From: Rhodoferax sp. UBA4409
GTDB lineage: Bacteria; Pseudomonadota; Gammaproteobacteria; Burkholderiales; Burkholderiaceae_C
DNA: 12,932 bases
Assembly: GCA_002390825.1 (NCBI GenBank)
Contig: DGQR01000053.1
Coordinates: 1 to 12,932, forward strand
Direction: 5' to 3'
Position numbers and translations under genes: made by a program. Under the pieces are notes generated by a model. It was not told where the DNA came from, made no database searches, and saw only the letters and a list, made by a program, of their open reading frames with translations. Below, piece after piece: positions 6,204-12,465 of this stretch. How positions within the stretch are numbered: the stretch's first letter is position 1; each line of letters opens with the position of its first letter.

Positions 6204-8315
6204 ATGTCCACTCCTCTTTATCGACGCTTGTGCAGCACACACATTGCTATTCAATTAATAGCAACTGGCGCAATCGGCATGGGCGCTATTGCCCCATTTG
6301 GCTCTCAGGCTTGGGCACAAACCAGCAATGCTGCGCCCACAGTCAAGCGGGGTGAGCCGATCACGCTGAACTTCAGCAACGCTGAAATTGAGGCGGTCGC
6401 CCGCACCATGGCCATCATGACCGGGCGCAATGTGGTGGTGGACCCGCGAGTCAAAGGCACGATGACCTTGGTCTCTGACAGCCCCATGTCGCCCGCCCGC
6501 GCTTACAACCACTTTCTGGCGGTGCTGCGGAGCATGGGCTACGCGGTGGTGCAGTCGGATGGCTTGGACAAAGTGGTTCCCGAAGCCGATGCCAAGCTGA
6601 TCGGCGGCGGCGTGTCCGCCACCGAGAACGGCACCCCCAACACGCCGGGCAACCAGTTGGTGACCCAGATCATCAAACTGCAGTTCGAAAACGCCAACAA
6701 CCTGGTGGCAGTGCTGCGCCCACTGATCAACCCCAATAACCCGATCAACGTGAACCCGGCAACGAATTCGCTGGTCATCACCGACTACGCGGACAACCTC
6801 CGCCGCCTGGCGCGGATTGTGGCGGCACTGGATGTGCCGAACGCCACCGACGTAGAAATCATCCCGCTAAAGAATGCCAGCGCCACCGACCTCGCACCGC
6901 TGGTGCTGCGGCTGATGGAAAGCACCGCAGCCAGCCCCGCCGGGGGACCTGAGACGGGCTTCAAGACCACCGTAGTGGCCGAGCCGCGCAGCAACGCGCT
7001 GATTGTGCGGGCCGCCAACCAGGCACGCTTGGCACTGGCCATCAACCTGATCGACAAGCTCGACCAACCCGTAGCCAGCGTCAATGGTGCTGCAGGCAAT
7101 ATCTATGTGGTGTACCTGAAGAATGCCAATGCCACGCAGCTGGCGACCACCCTGCGCGCCGCGATGGGCGCTAACGGAGGCTCGGGTGGCAGTGCGCCGG
7201 TGGCCACCGGCGCAGCCCCCACCGCAGGTGCGGGCGCCTCCACCTTGGGCGCAGCGCAAGCGCCCAGCACGGGCGGCCAAATCCAGGCGGACCCGACAAC
7301 CAACTCACTCATCATCACCGCCAGCGAGCCGCAGTACCGGCAGTTGCGCGCGGTGATCGACAAGCTCGATGCGCGCCGGGCCCAGGTGTTCGTGGAGAGC
7401 CTGATTGCCGAGGTGAGCGCTGACAAGGCAGCAGAGTTCGGCATCCAGTGGCAAGGCGCGCTGGGCAATGCCGGCGATAGCTCGATCGGTCTGCTGGGTA
7501 CCAATTTCGGGGCCGCGGGTAACAACATCATCAGCCTGGCGACACAGGGGGCAGGGGGCACCGTCGCCCCAGGCAAGGGCCTGAACGTGGGGGTGGCCAA
7601 CAAAACCAACGGCATCTATGTGCTGGGTTTTCTAGCCCGCTTCCTGGAGGCAACCGGCAGTGGCAATGTGCTGTCTACGCCCAACTTGCTCACCTTGGAC
7701 AACGAAGAAGCCAAAATCGTGATCGGCCAGAACGTGCCATTTGTGACCGGACAGTTCACCAACACCGGAGCCAGCTCCGGCAGTGTCAATCCGTTTCAAA
7801 CCATTGAGCGCAAAGACGTCGGTCTGACCCTGAAGGTCAAGCCGCAGATCAGTGAAAACGGCACCGTCAAGCTGACCATCTTTCAAGAGGTGTCCAGCGT
7901 GTTGGCCTCCACCGTCAACGCAGCCAATGGCCCGACCACCAACAAGCGGACGATTGAATCCAATGTCTTGGTCGAAGACGGTGCGGTCGTGGTGCTGGGC
8001 GGTTTGCTGCAGGACGAATACGCAGGCAGCCAGGAGCGGGTGCCCGGCTTGGCCGATGTGCCCTTCTTTGGCAACCTGTTCAAGAGCGAGGCACGCAGCC
8101 GCAAGAAAACCAACCTGATGGTGTTTTTGCGGCCGGTGGTGGTGCGCGACGCAACAGCAACACAAGCCCTGTCCAACGAGCGCTACGAACAAATGCGCGG
8201 CACACAGCAATCCGGCCAGCCGGAGCCCAGCTCCACCCTGCCGATCAACGAAGCGCCGGTGCTCCCGAATCTGCAGCTCAAGCCCGGCAACATTCTGTTG
8301 ACCCCAGCGCAATAG
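6204..8315 (+). CDS. gspD: Type II secretion system outer-membrane secretin GspD
   Basis: This 703-residue protein is the multimeric outer-membrane channel of the T2SS. A signal peptide (residues 1-38, cleavage after AWA) is followed by N0 (about 52-122, with PITLNFSNAEIEAVARTM), N1 (about 151-215), N2 (about 216-290) and N3 (about 300-395). N3 is interrupted by a Gly/Ala/Ser-rich insert at about 324-359. The secretin domain follows, with VLSTPNLLTLDNEEAKIVIG, DVGLTLKVKPQISENGTVKL and the signature VPGLADVPFFGNLF near residue 613. The final 50 residues are a possible S-domain that could bind a pilotin. It starts three bases after gspN; AAGGA abuts the ATG, too close to be a normal ribosome binding site, so coupling is likely. 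Unusually, the hydrophobic core of its signal peptide is encoded by a dispersed hairpin repeat. Confidence 0.97.
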   Translation: MSTPLYRRLCSTHIAIQLIATGAIGMGAIAPFGSQAWAQTSNAAPTVKRGEPITLNFSNAEIEAVARTMAIMTGRNVVVDPRVKGTMTLVSDSPMSPARAYNHFLAVLRSMGYAVVQSDGLDKVVPEADAKLIGGGVSATENGTPNTPGNQLVTQIIKLQFENANNLVAVLRPLINPNNPINVNPATNSLVITDYADNLRRLARIVAALDVPNATDVEIIPLKNASATDLAPLVLRLMESTAASPAGGPETGFKTTVVAEPRSNALIVRAANQARLALAINLIDKLDQPVASVNGAAGNIYVVYLKNANATQLATTLRAAMGANGGSGGSAPVATGAAPTAGAGASTLGAAQAPSTGGQIQADPTTNSLIITASEPQYRQLRAVIDKLDARRAQVFVESLIAEVSADKAAEFGIQWQGALGNAGDSSIGLLGTNFGAAGNNIISLATQGAGGTVAPGKGLNVGVANKTNGIYVLGFLARFLEATGSGNVLSTPNLLTLDNEEAKIVIGQNVPFVTGQFTNTGASSGSVNPFQTIERKDVGLTLKVKPQISENGTVKLTIFQEVSSVLASTVNAANGPTTNKRTIESNVLVEDGAVVVLGGLLQDEYAGSQERVPGLADVPFFGNLFKSEARSRKKTNLMVFLRPVVVRDATATQALSNERYEQMRGTQQSGQPEPSSTLPINEAPVLPNLQLKPGNILLTPAQ
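6244..6293 (+). repeat. Copy 2 of the hairpin repeat, lying in frame inside the gspD signal peptide
   Basis: A perfect inverted repeat TTGCTATT (6244-6251) / AATAGCAA (6257-6264) with a five-base loop is followed by a second weaker stem (TGGCGC at 6266-6271 against GCGCTA at 6283-6288). Bases 6258-6292 match copy 1 (183-217) at 24 of 35 positions without gaps. Read in the gspD frame it gives residues 14-30 (IAIQLIATGAIGMGAIA), the whole hydrophobic core of the secretin signal peptide. The family name is unknown to me; the resemblance to a common Comamonadaceae intergenic repeat is from memory. Confidence 0.55.
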
Positions 8316-8317
8316 GG
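8314..8317 (+). promoter_or_regulatory. Ribosome binding site deciding the gspE start
   Basis: AGGG overlaps the gspD stop codon and lies seven bases before the ATG at 8325. This favours ATG 8325 over the in-frame TTG at 8319, which would begin only one base after the AGGG. Confidence 0.5.
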
Positions 8318-8324
8318 CTTGTAC

Positions 8325-9713
8325 ATGCGCTACCCGCTCCCCTATGCGTTCGCGCGCAGCCAGCAGCTGCTGCTGGAGGACGACAACGACCGCCTGTACC
8401 TTTGGGTTCACGCAGACACCGCGGCCTCTGCCATTTCTGAGGTGATGCGCAAGCACCGCATCGACCACCTGCAAACCCAGGACGCGGCGGAATTGGCCCA
8501 GCGCATCAGCATGGCCTACGCCCAAGGCGAGTCGAGCGCCGCCACGGTGATGAACGAGGTGCAGGGTGAGGCTGATTTGACGCGGATGATGCAAGAGCTG
8601 CCCGCGGTGGAGGATCTTCTGGAAACCGCAGACGACGCCCCCATCATCCGCATGCTCAACGCTTTGCTCACCCAAGCCGCACGCGATGGGGCCAGTGACA
8701 TTCACATCGAGCCGTTTGAGCGCAACTCGTCAGTCCGCTTCCGGGTAGACGGGTCCCTGCGCGAGGTGGTGCAAGCCCACCGCGCCTTGCATGCGGCCTT
8801 GATCTCGCGGCTCAAGATCATGGCTGATCTGGACATTTCAGAAAAGCGCTTGCCGCAAGACGGGCGCATTTCGCTGCGCATCGGCACCCGCGCCGTCGAT
8901 GTGCGGGTCAGCACCTTGCCCAGCGCCCACGGCGAACGGGCGGTACTGCGCTTGCTCGACAAGAGCCAGGACCAGCGCAGCCTGGAGGCGGTGGGCATGC
9001 AGGGCGATGTGTTGCGCCGCTTTGAAGGCCTGATTGCCCAGCCCCACGGCATCATTCTGGTGACAGGCCCCACCGGTTCGGGCAAATCGACCACCTTGTA
9101 CGCCTCGCTCGGGCGGCTGGATGCTGCACGCCAAAACATCATGACGGTCGAAGACCCGATCGAGTACGAGCTGCCGGGCGTCGGCCAGACGCAGGTCAAC
9201 CCCAAGATCGACCTCACGTTTGCCAAAGCCCTGCGGGCGATATTGCGGCAAGACCCGGATGTGATCATGATCGGCGAAATACGGGATTTCGAGACCGCCC
9301 AAATCGCCATCCAGGCCTCGCTGACCGGTCACTTGGTGCTGGCCACGCTGCACACCAATGACTCGGCCAGTGCGGTGACCCGCTTGATCGACATGGGGGT
9401 GGAGCCCTTTCTGCTGAGCTCTTCGTTGCGCGGCGTGTTGGCGCAGCGTTTGGTGCGCAAAACCTGCAAGGCCTGCGCGGGCAAAGGCTGCGAGGCCTGC
9501 GGCCATACCGGCTACCTCGGGCGTACCGGTGTTTTCGAATTGCTGGTGGCCGACGACACGATTGCCGAGCTGATCCACCACAACGCCTCAGAAGCTGACA
9601 TCCGCAGCTCAGCCACCCGACAAGGCATGGTGCCGCTGCGCGAAGACGGTGAGCGACTGGTCAGCAGCGGCCTGACCAGCCGCGAAGAATTGTTGCGCGT
9701 CGTCCGGGACTGA
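8325..9713 (+). CDS. gspE: Type II secretion system cytoplasmic ATPase GspE
   Basis: This 462-residue secretion NTPase powers pseudopilus assembly from the inner face of the membrane. An N-terminal N1E-like region (about 1-90) that should contact GspL is followed by the N2E domain with DGASDIHIEPFE and RFRVDGSLREV. The ATPase core has Walker A GPTGSGKST (Lys254), Asp-box residues (VEDPIEYEL), Walker B DPDVIMIGEIRD (310-321) and the His box TGHLVLATLHTNDS. A four-cysteine zinc site CKAC...CEAC sits at Cys381, 384, 389 and 392. The linker between the two CxxC pairs is only four residues, whereas the usual GspE has roughly 25-30. The gene follows gspD by nine bases. Normally gspF would come next, but here the operon ends and a lysR gene faces it. 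Confidence 0.96.
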   Translation: MRYPLPYAFARSQQLLLEDDNDRLYLWVHADTAASAISEVMRKHRIDHLQTQDAAELAQRISMAYAQGESSAATVMNEVQGEADLTRMMQELPAVEDLLETADDAPIIRMLNALLTQAARDGASDIHIEPFERNSSVRFRVDGSLREVVQAHRALHAALISRLKIMADLDISEKRLPQDGRISLRIGTRAVDVRVSTLPSAHGERAVLRLLDKSQDQRSLEAVGMQGDVLRRFEGLIAQPHGIILVTGPTGSGKSTTLYASLGRLDAARQNIMTVEDPIEYELPGVGQTQVNPKIDLTFAKALRAILRQDPDVIMIGEIRDFETAQIAIQASLTGHLVLATLHTNDSASAVTRLIDMGVEPFLLSSSLRGVLAQRLVRKTCKACAGKGCEACGHTGYLGRTGVFELLVADDTIAELIHHNASEADIRSSATRQGMVPLREDGERLVSSGLTSREELLRVVRD

Positions 9714-9724
9714 TACCGCCTCGC

Positions 9725-10657
9725 TCAGCAGCGGGTGCAGGCCTTCACCATCGCATCCGCTCGGGCACGACTTTGCTCGGTCAAGTACTCCAGAAATACG
9801 CGGGTACGCTCCGGCAAAAACTTGCGGCTGGGCAACGCTGCATACAGCGACAAATGCCCACCGATCCAGGGGGACAACACACGGACCAAGGTGCCGTCGG
9901 TCAACTGCGGTGCCACCAGCGTCACGGCAGCCGAGGTGATACCCGCACCATCCATCGCGGCACGTACCAAAGTGTCGCTGTGGTTCACCCAGAGTTTGGG
10001 CTTGACGGGAAACGTGACCTCCTGGTCGTTGGCTCCGGTATTGAGCAACTTCCATTGATCAAAACTCCCATTCGGCGTTTTGAGGCGTAGCACATCATGC
10101 TGGATCAGCTCGTCGGGCGTGAGCGGGGTCCCCATGCGCTTGAGGTAGGCGGGCGAAGCCACCAGAATGGACTGGGTGCTGGAGACGCGCCTGGCAATCA
10201 CATTGCCGTCGTAGTCCCCTTCTGTGGGGAGCATGGTGATGTCGTAATCCTCCACGGGCGGCACGTCATAGGACTCCACATCCATGTGCAAGGAGATCCC
10301 TGGGTATTTGGCAGTAAATCCGGCAATGATGGGGCTGATCACGTGCGAGGCCAAGGCCGGCGGCGAGAGCAAACGCAGCTCTCCGGCCAACTCATGGGTC
10401 TGGGAGCTGGTGAATTCATGCGCCTCATCGATGTCTTGCAGAATTGTGCGTACTCGCCCCAGGTAAGCCTCACCGGCGGGGCTCAGGGACACTTTTCTTG
10501 TCGTACGGTGCAACAAGCGGGCGCCCAAAAACTCTTCCAGATCGGCGATCTGGCGGGTGACACCGGCAGATGACATGTCGAGGGCGCGGGCTGCTGCTGC
10601 AAATCCACCTTCGTCCACCACTTTCTGGAAAACCCGCATTGACATTAGTCGGTCCAT
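9725..10657 (-). CDS. LysR-family transcriptional regulator
   Basis: This 310-residue protein has an N-terminal winged helix-turn-helix (about residues 1-60, with GGFAAAARALDMSSAGVTRQ and LGARLLHRTTRKVSLSPAG) and a LysR substrate-binding domain (about 90-295) for an unknown small-molecule co-inducer. The start MDRLMSMRVFQKVVDEGGF resembles the CrgA/DmlR-like branch common in Burkholderiales. The ATG at 10657 has AAAGAGA just upstream on the minus strand. It converges on gspE with an 11-base gap and no visible terminator, and is divergent from the DUF4148 gene across 202 bases. LysR genes often control a divergent neighbour, so the DUF4148 gene is the first candidate target, though nothing in the sequence proves it. 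No evidence ties it to the gsp genes. Confidence 0.93.
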   Translation of the reverse strand: MDRLMSMRVFQKVVDEGGFAAAARALDMSSAGVTRQIADLEEFLGARLLHRTTRKVSLSPAGEAYLGRVRTILQDIDEAHEFTSSQTHELAGELRLLSPPALASHVISPIIAGFTAKYPGISLHMDVESYDVPPVEDYDITMLPTEGDYDGNVIARRVSSTQSILVASPAYLKRMGTPLTPDELIQHDVLRLKTPNGSFDQWKLLNTGANDQEVTFPVKPKLWVNHSDTLVRAAMDGAGITSAAVTLVAPQLTDGTLVRVLSPWIGGHLSLYAALPSRKFLPERTRVFLEYLTEQSRARADAMVKACTRC

Positions 10658-10859
10658 GGGTCTCTTTTCAATCTATTCAAGGCCGCGATTATTTCAAACG
10701 GCGTAATGCACCACTGTCTGTGGAGGTATTTTTCAGATGTGCTTGGATCTTTAAAGTTCAACCCATCGATGTGACGAACCTGAAACGCCCCGTCGATACC
10801 GGTAACGACAGGCACTGTGCCTACCGACCGGAATCCACAACTGATGAAGGATCTGAATC
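10658..10859. promoter_or_regulatory. Divergent intergenic region between lysR and the DUF4148 gene, with a possible LysR operator
   Basis: This is the largest gene-free stretch of the window and should hold both divergent promoters. The inverted pair ATTA (10688-10691) and TAAT (10704-10707), 12 bases apart, lies 30-50 bases before the lysR start and could be a LysR-type operator (T-N11-A-like), fitting autoregulation. A weak promoter candidate for the DUF4148 gene is TTTTCA (10730-10735) and TAAAGT (10752-10757) with a 16-base spacer. Neither site is strong. No RNA gene or repeat is evident here. Confidence 0.3.
10846..10851 (+). promoter_or_regulatory. Strong Shine-Dalgarno of the DUF4148 gene
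   Basis: GAAGGA lies eight bases before the ATG at 10860. It is the clearest ribosome binding site in the window and suggests efficient translation, in contrast to the weak or absent sites of the gsp operon. Confidence 0.75.
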
Positions 10860-11420
10860 ATGAAATACGCTACCGCTTCTATCGCTCTTGCTGTTGCTGC
10901 CTTGTTGACCGGACATGCACAAGCTGCTGACAACGTCGGCAAAACCCGCGAACAAGTGCGCGCTGAATTGGCTGAAGCCCAACGTACTGGCGACATCGTT
11001 GCCGGAAAAGACGCCGCTGCTGACGAGTTCACCTCCGGCGCTTTCAAAAAGCTCAATGAATTGAACCCAGCCGCTTACCCCGCCAAGGCTGCCGTTGCTG
11101 GCAAGACCCGCGCACAAGTTCGTGCAGAGCTGGCCGAAGCCCAACGCACTGGCGACATCGTGGCTGGCAAGGATGCTGCTGCTGACGAGTTCAGCTCCGG
11201 TGCTTTCAAAAAGCTCAATGAATTGAACCCAGCCGCTTACCCCGCCAAGGCAACCGTGACTGGCAAGACCCGCGCACAAGTGCGTGCAGAACTGGCCGAG
11301 GCACTCCGCACCGGCGATATCGTGGCTGACAAGGATGCAAGCGATGAGTACACCGCAGCAAACGGTCACAAGCTCAACGACATCTACCCTAACCTGTACC
11401 CTGCTACCCAAACCAACTAA
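10860..11420 (+). CDS. Secreted protein of three tandem DUF4148 units
   Basis: This 186-residue protein has a clear Sec signal peptide (MKYATASIALAVAALLTGHA, cleavage probably after AQA near residue 22). The rest is three copies of a unit starting GKTRxQVRAELAEAxRTGDI, followed by a KDA-DE stretch and KLN...P..YPA. This unit is the DUF4148 motif of small exported proteins frequent in Burkholderiales, usually present as one copy in about 100 residues; function unknown. Two adjacent units are 54 residues apart and the third is one residue shorter. The mature protein is periplasmic or secreted, with many charged residues and no cysteine. A strong Shine-Dalgarno upstream and a strong terminator downstream suggest an abundantly expressed single-gene unit. 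The divergent LysR may control it. Family call good, role unknown. Confidence 0.9.
   Translation: MKYATASIALAVAALLTGHAQAADNVGKTREQVRAELAEAQRTGDIVAGKDAAADEFTSGAFKKLNELNPAAYPAKAAVAGKTRAQVRAELAEAQRTGDIVAGKDAAADEFSSGAFKKLNELNPAAYPAKATVTGKTRAQVRAELAEALRTGDIVADKDASDEYTAANGHKLNDIYPNLYPATQTN
10938..11417 (+). repeat. Three tandem 162-base coding repeats in the DUF4148 gene
   Basis: Units begin at 10938, 11100 and 11262, an exact 162-base period; the last is shorter and diverged. Bases 11040-11089 are identical to 11202-11251 (50 of 50), while the first half of unit 2 is closer to unit 3 (both begin GGCAAGACCCGCGCACAAGT apart from one base). This mosaic pattern points to unequal crossing-over or gene conversion after the duplication. 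Confidence 0.9.
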
Positions 11421-11435
11421 TTTGGTTTAACCCGT

Positions 11436-11471
11436 AAAGCCCTCCAGCGCACTGCGCTGGAGGGCTTTTTT
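11436..11471 (+). terminator. Intrinsic terminator of the DUF4148 gene
   Basis: A perfect stem pairs AAAGCCCTCCAGCGC (11436-11450) with GCGCTGGAGGGCTTT (11454-11468) around a three-base loop, followed by T to 11471. It begins 16 bases after the stop codon. On the other strand only a short T run follows the stem, so it is weaker for the convergent lifO transcript. Confidence 0.93.
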
Positions 11472-11475
11472 GCAT

Positions 11476-12465
11476 TCAGGGCTCGTAGGCCGCCAGCCGT
11501 TTGCGCTCGGCTTCGGTGAATCGGGCTTGTTGCAGCGCGGTCACGGCTGCCGCTTGCTCAGTGTCCGCAAGCGCACTTGCGCCCTGCAGAAGCCGGCTTC
11601 GCTCAGCCAGGTAGCTGGCAATTCGCTCCTGCCAGGCTCGCTCTTCTTGGTCCAGTTCGGCAAAACGGCCTGCTGCTGCACTGTCAAATGCTTTGGCGCG
11701 CGCGCGGTAGACCTCGTCCTCCCCTGCACCGGCTGCGCGCAAAGCGGCCACCTGCGCTTCCAGCTTGATGACTGCGCGTGGCGCCTCGCGGTCTTCGCGC
11801 AGGCTGGGGGGGAGCTGCTTGTCCAGCGCGGCCAAGCGAGCCTGCTTGTCTTGCGGGGAGAGCTGTGCATCGTTCACGATATCGAGCCGGGCGAGTGCAT
11901 CGAGGTCATGCAGATCCTCCGCGCCGAACATCGCTTGAGCCTCCTCCGCGCTGAAAAAACGGGCGCGCACCACGCGCATGGCTTCAAACCTCTCGCGGAG
12001 CACCGCGTTGCCCGGGGGCGTCTTGGCGAATTGCTGCTCTACCACCACCAGCGCCTTTTTGAACGAGAGGTACCGCTCCAACAAGCGCTCGGCTTGGGGC
12101 AGTTGTACAGGCTTCAGGTTTTGGGCCAGCACGGTGCGGATTTGTGCCCCAATAGCCTCCACACTGAGTTCGCCCACGGTGCTCAGGTAGTAATCAAACA
12201 GGCGTTTGAGTTCTGCGTAAGGCAACACGGTGCAGCCCGCTTCGCGGCACTGCGTGGGCAAAGCGTGGAGCCCCATGGTTTGCACCGCGTGCAAGCCATC
12301 GGGCGCGGTGCCCTGCAGCGAGCGGGCGGGGCCGGTGGCTATCGCACCGGAATCTGCGTTTTGTACACCGGTTGGCGATTCGCCCCCCAACCACATATCG
12401 GCACCCCACCCACCCAGCAGGGCCAAGCCTGCCAAGCCTGCGAGTGCCTTGCTGCGCAGTCGCAT
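11476..12465 (-). CDS. lifO: Lipase-specific foldase (lipase chaperone, Lif)
   Basis: This 329-residue protein is the steric chaperone needed to fold its cognate lipase in the periplasm. An N-terminal membrane anchor (about residues 5-20, SKALAGLAGLALLGG) is followed by a variable Ala/Gly/Pro-rich linker, then mini-domain 1 with RLFDYYLSTVGELS. This matches the Lif signature RxxFDY(C/F)L(S/T)A except that the position after FDY is Tyr and the last Ala is Thr. A long charged helical region, the extended arm, and mini-domain 2 fill the rest (VRARFFSAEEAQAMFG, then ELDQEERAWQERIASYLAER). Length matches the family (about 320-350). The ATG overlaps the lipase stop by one base (TAATG), so the two are translationally coupled, as is usual for lip-lif pairs. 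Cys73 and Cys78 could pair. Confidence 0.93.
   Translation of the reverse strand: MRLRSKALAGLAGLALLGGWGADMWLGGESPTGVQNADSGAIATGPARSLQGTAPDGLHAVQTMGLHALPTQCREAGCTVLPYAELKRLFDYYLSTVGELSVEAIGAQIRTVLAQNLKPVQLPQAERLLERYLSFKKALVVVEQQFAKTPPGNAVLRERFEAMRVVRARFFSAEEAQAMFGAEDLHDLDALARLDIVNDAQLSPQDKQARLAALDKQLPPSLREDREAPRAVIKLEAQVAALRAAGAGEDEVYRARAKAFDSAAAGRFAELDQEERAWQERIASYLAERSRLLQGASALADTEQAAAVTALQQARFTEAERKRLAAYEP

Noticed and set aside
7632..8705. 357-codon open frame on the minus strand, His/Leu-rich
   Set aside because: Antisense to the conserved secretin domain and the start of gspE; a compositional shadow.
10938..11417. Regular repeats that might suggest a CRISPR-like array
   Set aside because: The period is 162 bases, the whole unit is coding, and there are no short repeats separated by unique spacers; it is a protein-domain triplication.
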